DNA from: Mytilus edulis
Taxonomy: Eukaryota; Mollusca; Bivalvia; Mytilida; Mytilidae
Direction: 5' to 3'
DNA: 64,000 nucleotides
Assembly (NCBI RefSeq): GCF_963676685.1
Contig: NC_092345.1
Span: 27,675,585 to 27,739,584, forward strand
Shown here: one piece after another, positions 44,050 through 57,163 of the stretch
Layout: each line of letters starts with the position of its first letter
Numbering within the stretch: position 1 is the first letter of the stretch
Notes under the pieces: generated by a model
The model's input: only the letters and a program-made list of their open reading frames with translations
Told to the model about the DNA's origin: nothing
The model's database searches: none
Translations under genes and position numbers: made by a program

Positions 44050-47000
44050 GACAAAAAACATAAATAACAACAGACTACTAGCAGTTAACTAACCAAATCT
44101 GATTATGCCTTAAAACTAAAGAAATTGTACTAATGAAAATCTTTTAGTAAGATCTCAACTTAAGTAATGAGAAAAAAATTGTACCCATCTTCTTGTCTAG
44201 AAAATATGTACCTTTCCAAATGCCTAAAGTCTTTTTAAAAGTTCATTGATTGAAATACAGTATTGTGCATACTTATATTGTCTTCGTTTATTTCCGTTAG
44301 AAGACCAACAAACGAACAGCCTGAATGACTACAAGAATTAAAAAGTCAGTCATATATCTTTCTGCAATGATGCAGATAAATCTTAAATCATTCCTTCAAA
44401 TACATTGACGGTTTGTGAAAAGTATACCACTGCATTGCACAATGCTACCAGGTACCACAAGGCACGTGACCAACATTATACGACAGCCATTCTTTATGAC
44501 GTCATCGTTTATTGTGCAACAAATACAACAGATATGCCAACATTGCATTCAAGCACACAATTTACTATTGCAATTAAACAATTACAGAAATAATCAAATT
44601 GGTCAGGTATTCAACAAAAAAACAATAAATATAACGGAGTTGACTTTGAAGTTAATTGCATTCTTTTAACAACCGATTTATATACTTTATTGACATCGTA
44701 GTATTTTTAGTTTATTGCTTTGAACTTAAAATTTGTAAAAGTCAACAAGTAAATACAAGTAAGTTTTGTTTATAAAATTAATGTAGGTAAACAATATATT
44801 TGGTTAAATTTATAAACATTTAAGTTCTTATTTGTAGTAATTTGTCTGATATGCATATTAAATGTGCACAACATATAATATTCACACACTTCAAAGCGTT
44901 ATACGATACACACTATGATATGGCATTTTTCAATATATAAGTTATTTTAAAAATGTCAACAAATTTTAAAAATATTTTGCTTAATTGATAATGATTTATG
45001 TAATTTATCTTAGTATGCATAATTAATGTGCACCACATTTGATATCGATAAAATAACTAACGGTTTTCAGTAAATTTTAAAACTGATATATTACTCAGAT
45101 ATATTTTAGTGTGATGATTTATAAATTAAGGAAAAAAAACTGTGAAAATAATGGAATAGAATGACAAGTAAAAATGGATATACATTGACCTTAAGAAAAT
45201 GAAATGTAGTGTCAAATCGCATATATGGGCTTATAAAAATTTATTTGTATATCATATGAGCTAAAAAGTCAAGTAAAAGAAATACACGTTGCAAACTGAA
45301 AACATACAATAAATGTAGTTATTGTTAAAGCATAAGTAGACCATCAAAAGAAATATTATATAATAAATTTTTTAAATTCAAAAAATAAAAAAATAAAAAA
45401 TAAATACAGTACCATGCTTACTTTTCGATGTGATATTTTTCAAAAAACAAGTACAGTTTTAGACATTAAAATAGTACACATCAGTATTGACGTTTGTTCC
45501 ATCAGACACACCAGAGAATTAATTATCTTTGGACAATCCTATAGAAAAAAAATAGCTAATTATAAACCATTTGAAAGTAAATTCTGGCAATACTTTGGAT
45601 ACATATTTTTTAAATTAAACTTTTTATCAGCCTTTAACTTAATCCCAAAATTTTAGGGTATGTGTTCTCCTGCTGAAGGGTAACCCAGGAAAGCCATTTA
45701 ATTTACGGAATTCATAAATTGTCATTTTCGTTTTTCTTTCATCACTTTTTACTTATATTTTAAACCATGTCAGACAAGCTTATGAAAGTTTTTTTTTGTT
45801 TACATAAATTTAAAATTGTTCTATTATTCTTTATATTGCATTGTATAAAATTGTTTGATTGTATTGCTTGACCCTTATTGGTGTAATTTTGCAGTAAAGA
45901 TTATATATTTTAAACATAAGTAAGATGTATGACAAATATATTAACCACCGCAGAAGAATATAAAAATATCTTCTAATTTTTATTGTTTTCTATTTTTTGT
46001 TGTAAGTTCCGTGTATCTTTCTTATGTCAATCTTATTATAAAAAAATATGTTTCAGATACGGTAAAACTGATAGGCAACTTGTTCAACAATATTATATTT
46101 TTGTTTAACAAAGTATATTTTTTAATCTTTTATATAATGTCTCCAAACTGAAAAAAAATCAAATATAAATAAAGTCTTTTTTATATCTTAACTGGTATCT
46201 ACTTGTAGCTTTCATGACCATTCTGGAAAAAATAAAAAATTGTTTTCGAGCTTTTCATGTTCTTGTTTTGAATTATATATGTCTGTGTTATACATGTACA
46301 CTGAAATGTTCTTTTGACAGGTCAAATGATATTCAATCTTTAAAAGGCCAATAAAACATTTCAATTCATTCAGAAAGGAATTATTTTGCAAAGCAAATCT
46401 AATAATTGATTCCCAACACATTTATTAATTTATTAATTTGGAGATTTATCCTCGAGCTTAAGCATGTAATATTTTTGATTAAATATGCGTGACAACCTCT
46501 TTGTACTGACCGATTCAATTTTTTTAATACAGCAATATTTGTTTAATTATATATTTTTGTTGCGTATTTTATTTGAACTCTCGATTTATGATGATTTTTG
46601 CAAACTCTCGCGGGATTTTAACCACATTGTTGTTGTTTATGTATTCAATTCATCTTTCATTTAGCTGATGGCGGTATGTCTTTGTTACTTCAAACACGCC
46701 TTGTTTTTGTAGTTGTGCAGGTGCTGAAATGCGATAATTTTGGTGTTAAATTGACATTTATTATAATATTTGCTTTCATTATTATTTTAATTATGGTATT
46801 AACTCAAGATTTTATTTGGCTCGCGACAAATGTAAAACTGACCATTTTTATTTCCTTTGCCACGTGCGGTAAGCAATATTTCCGAATTTTATTTTAGTTA
46901 TATTGGGAATCCAACAATAAATATGGGAATATATTTGTACAGTTTTTTCCTGGTGCTCGTCAAAGTGGCAGACCACATATCTAGAGGATATTCAGGTTAT

Positions 47001-48095
47001 TTTTAGGTATATAAATCACGGTGTTACTTTGGTGCATTGTAGCATTGATCATATTAACCTCAAGCCTGACTGACACGAGAAATATAAGGAAACAAACATC
47101 CAGATATTTAGAACAAAATTGAAAAAAAGGTTTTATAAATACTAAATTGTTTATAGTTTCTTTAGATTTGTTTTAGAATTTAACATTAATGTTAATCTAA
47201 TGTTGGGCTGTCAATAAGTATTCCCAATGTAGTTTCATGTTTAGAAATGTGGTTTGAAGTACTCTGAATCTACAAAACTACATACATTAAGCTGAGAAAC
47301 GAACTTTTAGATAAAGCATAATTAACTTGGTTTAACCTGGCGATTGCATTTTGCAAATATCCATTTTATTCATTTATTAATTTACATCATTTTTTTTTAA
47401 TTTAAAATTTAATTAATATTTTCATTTCATTTATTTTTTTAAAAATAATTTTATATTTATTAAATTCATAAAAATCACAAAATACTTTCATAGATAAGTT
47501 ATATTTTTTTCATGTAGTGTTTTGCAATGTTTTAAAATTCGTGGGACTACATTGTAATTTAACCTTCAGTTAGAAATTCATTTCTGGTTCTAAACTTGGA
47601 ATATATTTGAAGTTGCAAAATTTCCGGTAATGTTTATGCTTTGGAAATAGTTAAATAATTTTACAATTCCTACGAACAGGCTGGATGTATACAGTAGAGT
47701 CTCTTTTTCAGTTTTTAATACATAAGTCATCGACTAGCATTTCAGTAATTGACTTAAACAATTGTATATCATTGAAAATACATTTTCATAGTTAGATTAT
47801 CCCTTTGCAGAAGAAAAATATTGTTAATGCATGGAATCAACCCCAAAAAGCTAAAATTATATACAATTTCACTTTTACCGATGAAAAAAAGTGGTCCTAT
47901 CAAATTACTGAATCAGCCACTGATTTTTTTGTAGAAGTACAAGATATATCATTTAAACATCACATGTTATTTTCTTGTAAATGACAAAAGAATGGGTATT
48001 GGACAATCAAATAAACTCATCTTATTTACTTGGATTATACTTTTGTTCGCCAATGCACGGTGACTTTTAGTCCAGTTAATCTAGCATAAATTTGA
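44050..48095. other. Long, very AT-rich spacer
   Basis: A pair of similar blocks (TATGCATATTAAATGTGCAC at about 44851 and TATGCATAATTAATGTGCAC at about 45013) suggests an old 162-bp duplication. The open frame at 46676-46897 is rich in I, F and V but has no recognisable domain. No gene is called. Confidence 0.5.
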
Positions 48096-48099
48096 CCCG

Positions 48100-48790
48100 A
48101 TCGAACCTTGAAAAAACTGCAACATAACATTTTTAAGTTTTAATCTTAAGCATTATACACTAAATATACACAGAAAAAAGTCTCATAAAATCCAACTTGA
48201 GGAAAACTAAAATTTTCCAGAATGTCAAAGTCAAGAATCTAAAATTGAATAAAACTAATTAAGCATATATTCTTCTGTTGACTGATTCAAGTTTCTTTAA
48301 ACAAGGAAGATGCTGAACAAATATAATTTACAGATATAAACAATACTAAAAATTCACATTATTTTTTCAAAATGATCACAAAGCCATAAATTTGCAATTT
48401 CTTTAATGAAAAATGCGCAAAAAAAAAAAAAAACCAAAAAAAAACATAACACTTCGGTTTTGTACATTTTATGAGCAGAAGATTATATAATATAGTCAAA
48501 TACGAACTTATAACCTCATCAAAGTATCATATTATACATGAATTTTAAAAAAAATCAACCAAAAACTGACAAAAAAAGACTCATTGTTTTCGGAGATATC
48601 TCCCTTTCCAATGTTAATTTCCATAAGAATTTAAAAATGCTGATTTTGAGTTTTCCTGAAGTTAGATTTTATGGGACTTTTTTTGTGTATATTTTGGGCT
48701 TGATGCTATAGATTAGAACTACAACATTTTCTGTTGCAATAAGTTTGAGGTTCAAACTTAGTTTGAAAGAACTATTTCGAAGAAAAAAAG
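48100..48790. mobile_element. Probable fold-back element, diverged
   Basis: AAATATACACAGAAAAAAG and CTCATAAAATCCAACTT (48165 on) are mirrored by AAGTTAGATTTTATGGGACT and TTTTTTTGTGTATATTTTGG (48660 on). Weaker pairing extends outward past 100 bp per arm. No target duplication was identified. Confidence 0.5.
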
Positions 48791-48794
48791 GCCT

Positions 48795-49860
48795 TGAGCA
48801 TTGAGGTTCCAAACTGACTGACAAATACAAAGAACTGTGTGTATGAATAATTTCATACGCAATCCTGGAATATTAAATCAAGCAATGAAGTTTTATTAAC
48901 GATACGTAGGTGCATTCGAAGATCAACATTTCGGTTGAAGCTATTTTGACCCAACAAAGCGTTCGATTGCAATAAAAGAGGGGAAACTTATCTTAAGTTT
49001 TTATGTTTGTCCTAGCTGAAATTAAATGCACCAGTGTAATTTTACAAAATAGTTTTACTTACATTATATATTGCTTTTCTGTGTTGTAGTTATCCTTGAA
49101 GATTTATAAATAAGTATCAAAACAAAGTTGGATTAAAAATTTCAAGACAACATTAACCTTAATGTGAGTGATTAATCTTCTGATATTTTGAGAAAAGACA
49201 CAATCATACTCCATAATCTTTTCTTATATGTAATTTACTTTATTTAGCTCATTATTCAACAGTTGGAATATTTTGTTAAATCTTGAAATAGTATAGTTTA
49301 TATATTTATAAATTAAAACTCTTTCAAAGTTTCAAATTTTGACAAACATTTTTTTATTTTTTGTATTTTTCTCTCATTAAACTATTTCTTTTAAATATAG
49401 CTGTTTTTAGTGATATTTTTTTTTATAAATTGGTAGATGCGTATGTAATAATCAGGATACAAGGAACACAACAGAAAAAAACAGCCACCATCTAATGAGG
49501 AGAAAATGTGTATTGTCATAAACTGCTAAATACCATTGAAGTCTACTGAGATATCGAAGTCTCCCACTTACTACATAGATATATAAAACATCAACTCTAG
49601 ATTTCTGTTACTTTTTTATTTCTCTTTGAACAATTTTGTACGTTTTACAAGTTTTCACATCTTATTGTTTTATTTCAAAATTATGACGATAAAAATTTGA
49701 TACAAAATTAGAATGAGCTTCACAGAAAGGACCTTATTTAATGGTGGTTATAATATGCATTTATAACTACTTCATGTGGTAGTGTTCAATAGATTTTTAT
49801 ATATTATTATGTTACTGTTTCCTTGCCGTCTAAAGAACATCTTTATTCATTTATATTGAA
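48795..49860. other. AT-rich spacer
   Basis: No gene or known repeat was recognised. Confidence 0.45.
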
Positions 49861-49865
49861 TATGA

Positions 49866-49960
49866 ATACCTAGATATAGGAAGATGTGGTGTGAGTGTCA
49901 ATGAGACAACTCTCCATCCAAATAACAATTTAAAAAACCTGCCAATATTGGGTATACGTT
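49866..49960 (+). repeat. Repeat family A2, 5' fragment
   Basis: AGATGTGGTGTGAGTGTCAA and ACAACTCTCCATCCAAATAA. Confidence 0.6.
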
Positions 49961-50020
49961 AACGAGACAGACACCCAAAGACTCAAATTATATATTCAAG
50001 GATATTTAGAAGCGCGCGAA

Positions 50021-50060
50021 CGGTCATCACCAAATGAAACCGGTCATCACCAAATGAAAC
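50021..50060 (+). repeat. Perfect 20-bp tandem duplication
   Basis: CGGTCATCACCAAATGAAAC occurs twice in a row. Confidence 0.9.
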
Positions 50061-50147
50061 GTGACCATACAATATGCTAAGTTCTGCCTATTTCCAAGTC
50101 TTTAAAAGTTGCAAAGGAAGTGGGTTGGTCGACCGGAAACACGTCAT

Positions 50148-50530
50148 GTTTACCAAGCCATATGCTGCATGTGTCTATCCAAAGTCAAGAGCCTGGAGTC
50201 GATTTCTCAAAAACAACTTACGACTAAGATGGGTCGTAAGTATACTGATTTTTTCATGACTTAAGACCAATCTTAGTTGGAAGTTTTTAGGTGAAACCGA
50301 CTCCTGTAATTTAGTGGTTGTCATAATAATGACATTTGTTACTGTACATCATATTTGCCGTTTTTCGTTTGTTGTAATTTACATAAATTAGACCGTTGAT
50401 TTTCTCATTTGAATTGTTTTAAGTTTTGATACATCGGGGTCTGTTATAGGAAACTATGTTGTATGGGTTTTGCTTTTTGCTCAATGAAAATCAAAGGTCA
50501 TACAATGACCTATTGTTGTTATAATGAACG
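50148..50530 (-). repeat. Repeat family A copy carrying a small MITE
   Basis: Family A reversed on both sides of the MITE at 50196-50303: CATGTGTCTATCCAAAGTCA before it and TAATTTAGTGGTTGTC then TTGATTTTCTCATTTGAATT after it. Confidence 0.65.
50196..50303. mobile_element. 108-bp MITE, CTG-flanked, almost entirely palindromic
   Basis: Ends GAGTCGATTTCTC and, reverse-complemented, GAGTCGGTTTCAC. CTG lies on both sides (50193-50195, 50304-50306). Its host repeat continues across the insertion, which supports the boundaries. Internal arms share AACTAAGAT and TAAGT blocks. Confidence 0.75.
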
Positions 50531-51159
50531 CCATTCGATCCGGCGTAGGACATTTTAGTGCATTGATAGGACATTTTAGCGAAAAAATCGGACGATTTAT
50601 CGCAAAAGTAGAATTATCAATGCTTATTTTAGTGCAATATTTCTAACCCATTTTATAATGACTAATAATATACAATTTTAATAGAACCAAGACAGCACAA
50701 TATAAAGAATATTACTCTCACTAAAAGTTTAAAAGGTTAAATCAAATGTTAAAAAGTCCGTTCTAGTGAGTCCTAGAGAATGTACGTAATGGGCTCTGGA
50801 TATACTCACTTTACACTACTGTTCATAAAAACTACAGTAGGAACTGTTCATTCACTTTATCTTCTCTTGCACATTCGACTTGACTTCGTATTTTTATTAG
50901 ATGTTATTGTTTGCAATTTTATAATAATATTAAGAAAAACCGAAATAGCTAGGTGACAACTAGAAAATTCTCAAATTTTTTTCTTTGAATATATTCATTT
51001 TTGACAGTGATTCATGTGTTTCTTGTCTATATTTCGTAAGAGGAAAATGTACTTTGTGTCTTTTTCTGAAAATAGCTTTAGTAACACATTTTAGATTCTT
51101 TGGTTGCAAATTTTCCTCATCCAAACTCTGCAACGTATTAGTCCTGCCTTAAAATGGAC

Positions 51160-51320
51160 TCTACCTTTTATAAATTGTGACTTGGATGGAGAGTTGTCTA
51201 ATTGGCACTCATACCACACTCTTAATTTTTCTGCATTAAATGCGCATTTTGACAATAAATGTCTCTTCAGTAATGCTTTGTCAAGGCAAACATATTTGAA
51301 AATTAAAGGCTTATTAAAAA
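51160..51320 (-). repeat. Repeat family A2 fragment plus shared flank
   Basis: ATAAATTGTGACTTGGATGG and ATTGGCACTCATACCACACT are A2 reversed. The following GACAATAAATGTCTCTTCAG and TTGAAAATTAAAGGCTTATT recur at 58091-58160. Confidence 0.6.
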
Positions 51321-51479
51321 GATAAAGGACTATAAACCAAAAATTTAAATAGAAAGTATAGCTAAAGTTGGAAAAGAAATCCGAGTTTTCCGATGAGCGA
51401 GATATACTCCCAAATTCTAATAACACAAAATCCGTATTTTCATATTATTAGACTGGTTTGTCATCGAGTTTGTACTTAC

Positions 51480-51815
51480 ACAAGCAACACGACGGGTGCC
51501 ACATGTTGAGCAGGGTCTGCTCACTCTTCGGGAGCACCTGAGATCACCCTAAGTTTATGATTGGGATCGTGATGCTCAGTCTTCGGGAGCACCTGAGATC
51601 ACCCGAAGTTTATGATTGGGATCGTAATGCTCAGTCTTCGGGAGCACCTGAGATCACCCTAAGTTTATGATTGGAATCGTGATGCTCAGTCTTTGGTGTT
51701 CTTTACTGTGTTCTGTTGTTAGTCTGTTTTGTCTTTTTATTTTTTAAATGGCGTTGTCAGTTTATTTTCGACTTATGAGTTTAATTGTTCCCCATGGTAT
51801 CTTTCGCCTCTCTTT
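51480..51815 (+). repeat. Repeat family C tail with 55-bp triplication
   Basis: The family C tail (CACGACGGGTGCCACATG, GGAGCACCTGAGATCACC) contains three tandem 55-bp units at 51525-51689, each starting TCTTCGGGAGCACCTGAGAT. The tail then continues to the CGACTTATGAGTTT block. Confidence 0.75.
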
Positions 51816-51829
51816 AACGACTATTTTTG

Positions 51830-52395
51830 AAACTCAACCCTCGGTCTTATACTCTCGACCAGTGCACTCGGGCTATGATATAAAATAACATCTTTGATGA
51901 TGAGGATATTTGCAGGAAGTTTACAATAGATTTTAAAAACGACATATGATTAGTTTCAGAAAGCTTTAGCGCTCATACAGAAACAACTGGATGACTTCCT
52001 ACATGTATCTTCGATTTTCTAATTGACCATTGATGAGTCTATTGTAGACAAATAACGCGTCTGGCGTACTTTATCATACGAAGTAACTGTCTTTAAATTA
52101 TAATCCTGGTACCTTTGATAACCATTTAATTGTTTTCTTATGGTTGTTTCGTCACTGGTGGTATCAACAGGCCATCTCGGGCGCTAGTACGGATATCAAT
52201 GCATGGAGAGAATGTTTGAAAAGTTTTGTTTTAATGCATTAAACCATCTTTATTTTGTTTTCGGCATTCACACTATTTTGATTTGAGCAACATTCATGTG
52301 TCTTGTTTAGACGAAATGCGTGTTGTCGAATTAAATTATAAGTTCGGTATATCTTTGAAGAGTTTTCATTGTTTTTACCCGAAATAAGTAAATGC
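51830..52395. other. Spacer with a family F fragment
   Basis: A family F piece on the minus strand is at 52035-52125 (GACAAATAACGCGTCTGGCG, TTATAATCCTGGTACCTTTG). Otherwise nothing was recognised. Confidence 0.5.
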
Positions 52396-52433
52396 TACAT
52401 TGCAAGATTGCGTTCTGAATCTCCTATTATAAA

Positions 52434-52517
52434 TTTTACGGACGCCATCACGAGTTGGTTGACCGTTATGGAATAACCGTTTCACAAATGATATCGGATA
52501 TGTTCCTTACGTCGTAA
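52434..52517 (+). pseudogene. C-terminal end of the YIDD-type RT
   Basis: Translates as FYGRHHELVDRYGITVSQMI then SDMFLTS and a stop, matching the C-terminus of the remnant at 8456-9065. No upstream RT remains, so this is a 5'-truncated copy. Confidence 0.7.
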
Positions 52518-52820
52518 CTACAATCCCCTTCCCTTTCATGAATGTGACCTACCGAATTAGACTATTTACCGGATTTGTAATCACATAAGCAACACGACGG
52601 GTGCAACATGTGGAGCAGGATCTGCTTACCCTTCCGGAGCACCTGAGATCACCCCTAGTTTTTGGTGGGGTTCGTGTTGTTTATTCTTTAGTTTTCTATG
52701 TTGTGTCATGTGTACTGTTGTTTTTCTGTTCGTCTTTTTCATTTCTGGCCATGGCGTGGTCAGTTTGTTTTGGATTTATGAGTTTGACTGTCCCTTTGGT
52801 ATCTTTCGTCCCTCTTTTAT
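52518..52820 (+). repeat. Repeat family C tail following the RT stub
   Basis: AATGTGACCTACCGAATTAG, AGCAACACGACGGGTGCAAC, GCACCTGAGATCACCCCTAG, TCTATGTTGTGTCATGTGTA and TGTCCCTTTGGTATCTTTCG. It is nearly complete, in the same relation to the RT stop as at 8160-8455. Confidence 0.75.
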
Positions 52821-53059
52821 AGTTATCCAATTCCCTAAAAGCTATTGTCTGATTTGCTGTTATATGCCGTTATAGTTGATCGGCCTCTTGATTGTTACTT
52901 CTTGATAAACTACGTATAAATGTTTCACATGCGTTTTTCTTTAGCTTTCCATTGATTGAATTCAAAGTCATATTTCATATCTAACCTTTGACTCAATGCA
53001 TGGGTACTGAGGTACAATTTGAGACCATAATAATTCATTGGCATTGCGTACTGTATATA

Positions 53060-53150
53060 TAAATTGAAGGTCGTTGGTGACCTATAGTTGGTAACTTCTA
53101 CGTCATTTGGCATTTGGTGAAGAGTTGTCGCATTGGCAATCATACCAATT
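53060..53150 (-). repeat. Repeat family A, fragment
   Basis: TTGAAGGTCGTTGGTGACCT, ATAGTTGGTAACTTCTACGT and GCATTGGCAATCATACC. Confidence 0.55.
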
Positions 53151-53269
53151 CTTCTTAGTTTATCATGAAGCTTTTAAACAAATGACATTGCATAAAACTC
53201 TTGAAACCAATGATCTACGAAACTGTAGCTGATAACACATTTTTGAAAATCCATATTGTATGACCCTGA

Positions 53270-53515
53270 CACAAACTGTGCCGTGTGTAAAAGAGGGACA
53301 GTAAAACTCATTAAACTTGAAAATAAACGGACAACTCCTGGCTAAAATTGAAAGAAGACAAACAGACAAATATAATAGAACACATGACACAACATAGAAA
53401 ACTAAAGAATAAGCAACACGAACCCCACCAAAAACTAGAGGTGATCTCAAGTGCTCCGGAAGGTAAAGCAGATCCTGCTCCACATGTGGCACCCGTCGTG
53501 TTGCTTATGGAAGTA
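53270..53515 (-). repeat. Repeat family C tail
   Basis: GAAAATAAACGGACAACTCC, CATGACACAACATAGAAAAC, ACCCCACCAAAAACTAGAGG and TGTGGCACCCGTCGTGTTGC. Confidence 0.7.
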
Positions 53516-53519
53516 CACC

Positions 53520-55180
53520 ACTAATTCATGGTCCCATTACTTTCTATGTTAAATTCCTCCATTTCAACCAGACACACCTCTTTAATTTTAAGTTCAAATA
53601 AAGTGGCAATCATTTCATGTCAAAGCAACACTTTATGGTGTCTTCTACTGAAAAAATCAACATACCTTACATTGCATATAAGAAAGAACTGGTTCCCTGA
53701 ACTTCGGATGTACCAAAACAGGTACTTCAGATCTGACAAACAGACCAAATGTACCCTCTTTTTAAAATTTGCTGCAGTTTTTTAAATATTTAAAATTAAA
53801 AGTTCAAAAGTGTTCTACAATGATCACCAGTCCTTCAGCTTTCATTTGATGCCAAAAATACCTAAATATCCTACATATTTTGAAAGTTACACTCATGCGT
53901 AGGAACTATTTTGCGTTAAATATGTACTACTTTCTGGTATGTGCTTTCTGGCCGGGCCCGAATTAGTGGTGTTACACCTTATGTTATAACAAATCCGGTA
54001 AGTAGTCTAATTCGGTAGGTAAGGTGTAAGGAGAGCTCTAGACATACCAAACTCATATAGTGTTTTAATTGTCTGGCACTGTATCTATACCACTGCTGGT
54101 GTACATTGGGGGGGTATCATCAGCTAAACAGCTCACTATAGTCAACGCTTTGGTACAGATATAATTTATAACTCCGTTTATTGTGGATTTAAAGAAAAAT
54201 ACGGTTCCCAAGTCCTTCAGGAAAAGTTTGCCTTAAATGGATACGGATATTCCATTGAGGTCCATTTTTGTAATTTATTTCTCCGTGTTCAGGTTCTTAT
54301 ACATCCCTAGCCTTCATATTATTTAGGGTTGAGCGTTCCGTATGAAGGTAAATTCAGAAAAGGGCTTCGGACGCACCACAATAATGCATGAAGTGTTATT
54401 TTCAACTAAAAATTAGCCAAGAAGTATTTGTAGTCCAGACCTGTTGTGTCCAAAACCTGATTAAGGATAATAGATGAAGTCAATAATAATGAAAAGCCCG
54501 ATCCATTATAGATTATTACACCTTTATATTGGACAATCGATCTCTTACTACCATAAAGGTGAGCAGAATTGTCCGTAAAGTGTTCAGTAATTGGGGAATT
54601 ATAGACCGATCACTCATGTCCATTGCTAAATTAATTAACTAAGGTGTAAACACACCAATAAAGGTAGCTAATAGATTTCTGGCAGCACACAAGAAATTAC
54701 AGATATCAAATGGACAGTACACATAGTCATGTTGTTAATTAGAACATTTTATGCTAAACTTTTCCGTTGTTTGTTGCTTACATTTTTAAAGTAGGTCACG
54801 TGTTTTAAACATGTCTAAAGACAGGACACGACACCTACACTATGCTTTATAAACGGTGTTAAACGAAAAGTGCTTGACAGTGAATAAAATGTTACATTTT
54901 TTTTATAAATTCTTTTTTTCGTTAATTTGTTGTTTTGTTGTTGTTCCTTTATTTCAGGGATTTGAATTGTAAGAAACATAATATGCAAAAATTCGTTTAT
55001 TTATTAATTCCTTTAAAAATAATCAGTTTTTCGAGAAACCTACAAGTTGACGCATTTCTCAATTTCTAAAAATAAATCGGACTTAGGAAGATTATCAGGA
55101 TTCCGTTTTCCTAAAAGAAAAATAAAAGGTAAAGATTCCGGAGAGAAACGTTAATGTTGCAATACACTTCAATTGTTTTC
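53520..55180. other. AT-rich spacer with a short family C remnant
   Basis: A small family C piece (AACAAATCCGGTAAGTAGTC, 53988-54022) sits between inverted TTACACCTTA and TAAGGTGTAA. A strong acceptor-like tract ending TTTATTTCAG is at 54948-54957, but the sequence after it has no convincing exon. Confidence 0.45.
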
Positions 55181-55182
55181 TT

Positions 55183-55245
55183 TTACAAATTGTGACTTGG
55201 ACGAAGAGAGTTGTTTCATTGGCACTCATACCACATCTTCTTATA
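55183..55245 (-). repeat. Repeat family A2, 5' fragment
   Basis: ACAAATTGTGACTTGGACGA and GGCACTCATACCACATCTTC. Confidence 0.6.
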
Positions 55246-55672
55246 TCTACTTGCATAAAAACAGAACAAATTACAATAGCTTTTTTCATCTCTATATCTT
55301 GAAAGTGTATGAAATCAGCTTCATATATCAATATTGTTTTAGGAGTCTCTGGTTAAATTAACACAAATCACACGTTTCATTATACATCTACTGTATATTA
55401 AAATATCGGGTGTGGCACTGTCACCTCTGAGTAAATATCATGATAGAAAAAATGAAAAATAAAACCCCAAAAATGTACCTGGAAAATGTTGATCTTAATT
55501 TTATATGTTTTAATAGCCGTAAACAATAAGGAGAAACGAAAACTTCAAATGATATGAAAAACAAAATTAGCATCAAAGGGTAAATAAAAGAAGAATTTAT
55601 GGGTGCAGTACGTATTTCTTTGTTCTGCACGGCGTCCTACAAAGATGTCGCATTTGCCTTCTATTGTTTCAG

Positions 55673-55836
55673 ACTTCCATGACAACAAATGTCTATACTT
55701 CTCCATAAAAGACGTCAAACAAATGACATACTGTTTTATGGAAAAAATTAACTACCACAATAAAAGATCAATAAGGATCAATAATCGGTTTATTGATTCC
55801 GGAAAATCGAACATCTATAAAGAAATTCTTGTGATG
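55673..55836 (+). CDS. Candidate internal exon, product unknown
   Basis: Bordered by a TTCTATTGTTTCAG acceptor and a GTAAGG donor. The 164 bases are open in a frame that takes one base from the preceding exon and gives FHDNKCLYFSIKDVKQMTYC, then KINYHNKRSIRINNRFID and SNIYKEILVM, ending exactly at a codon boundary. That phase fits the candidate terminal exon at 59101. Mixed hydrophobic and charged composition looks like a folded domain, but I do not recognise the family. No other evidence of expression is available from sequence alone. Confidence 0.4.
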
Positions 55837-55849
55837 GTAAGGTATGATT

Positions 55850-57160
55850 GATGTTTTTATGTCACTATGCCGTAGGTGTTTTTTGTATGTCTGTCGAATA
55901 AAAAAAGAACCAAACGTCATTTAGTAATACTCGGTCGGAAATATCAAGTAATAAACAGTTACACAGTATCGTAATATAAAACCAATTTCATTGTATAATA
56001 CTTATATAATTAATGAAAATATATAACAAATTCACAATATTCTTTTTCATTTTTGTTTTCTAATTTTGTTAAACAGAATTTGGCAAAATGATGTGTTTCA
56101 TATAATTTAGTTACTTCGTGCGACAAATATGGTAATAAAATTTCATGGAGTTGATCTTGGACTACTATAAAAAAAAAATTGAAACAACACGTTTAATAAT
56201 TTCTTGCGTCCGAAGCGCTTTTCTTGATTTACCTTCATCAGGAACGCTCAAAGCCAAACATTTGAAATCATAAGATGGATTATACTAGTAGTAGTCTCAG
56301 AGCTGATGTATTTCATTTTCGATACTGTAAAGGAATTGCTGTCTTTACAATTTGAATATGACGACTTCATATTTCCCATTCCTATGATAAAAGAAATTCA
56401 AAGTAGCAGACTACAAGCAGGACATTTTTGACTTAAAAGTGTTTTCTATTGGCGGGGGGGGGGGGGGGGGGGGTAATACACTGTTAATTTGATGAGTAAA
56501 AACACCGTTTCAAGCTGGCTTTACCTTCACCAAGGCCGCTCAAACCAAATTAAAATGAAAGTCAAGAACGTATACATACTTGAAAACATAAGGAGCTTAA
56601 CGCCCAGAACGAAAAGCCAAAAGCAACATTAAGGCAACTTTGTGGTGGGTAGATGATGAAAAGGGGGGAGGGAGGCGTTATTTCCTTATTGTATTTTAAT
56701 TGATCAACGGAAAATATGCGAACCTAAGCAATGTCCACTGAGATGATCAAGTTCTAAATCGCACATTACGCGCTGGAAAAGGAATTCATAAACTTTTATG
56801 TGTACACTCAGAATTTGAATTTAACGTTGTGTAGAATTATTTTTAAACATAAATATTCATGAAATGATTTTTGCATTTTTAACTTATATTTTATTTAAAC
56901 ATCTCTTTGATCAAAATGTGGTTTATTTATTGTTGGTTAAAAGCGTTATGAATATTTCGAATTCATTTAGTTCTCGTTTTTATAAGGTTAATTCAAGCTT
57001 TGATCAATTTAGACAAATTGGGTTTTTTTTATAAGGAACGTATTATGATACAATTGGTCATGTTTTGATTTATTGTTAGAATGTTTTACCAATTTTGTGT
57101 TTGTACCAAGATAGGCTACATGTACCATTGACGTATTCTGAATATACCTATTATGATATT
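55850..57160. other. AT-rich spacer with a 20-G run
   Basis: A homopolymer of 20 G is at 56454-56473. No gene or known repeat was recognised. Confidence 0.5.
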
Positions 57161-57163
57161 ATA

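Noticed and set aside
46676..46897. Small hydrophobic membrane protein
   Set aside because: The frame is rich in I, F and V because of AT-rich sequence; no start context, splice signals or homology recognised.
54948..54968. Possible 11-base microexon after a strong acceptor
   Set aside because: Inserting it between the candidate exons introduces a stop codon, and no other partner was found.
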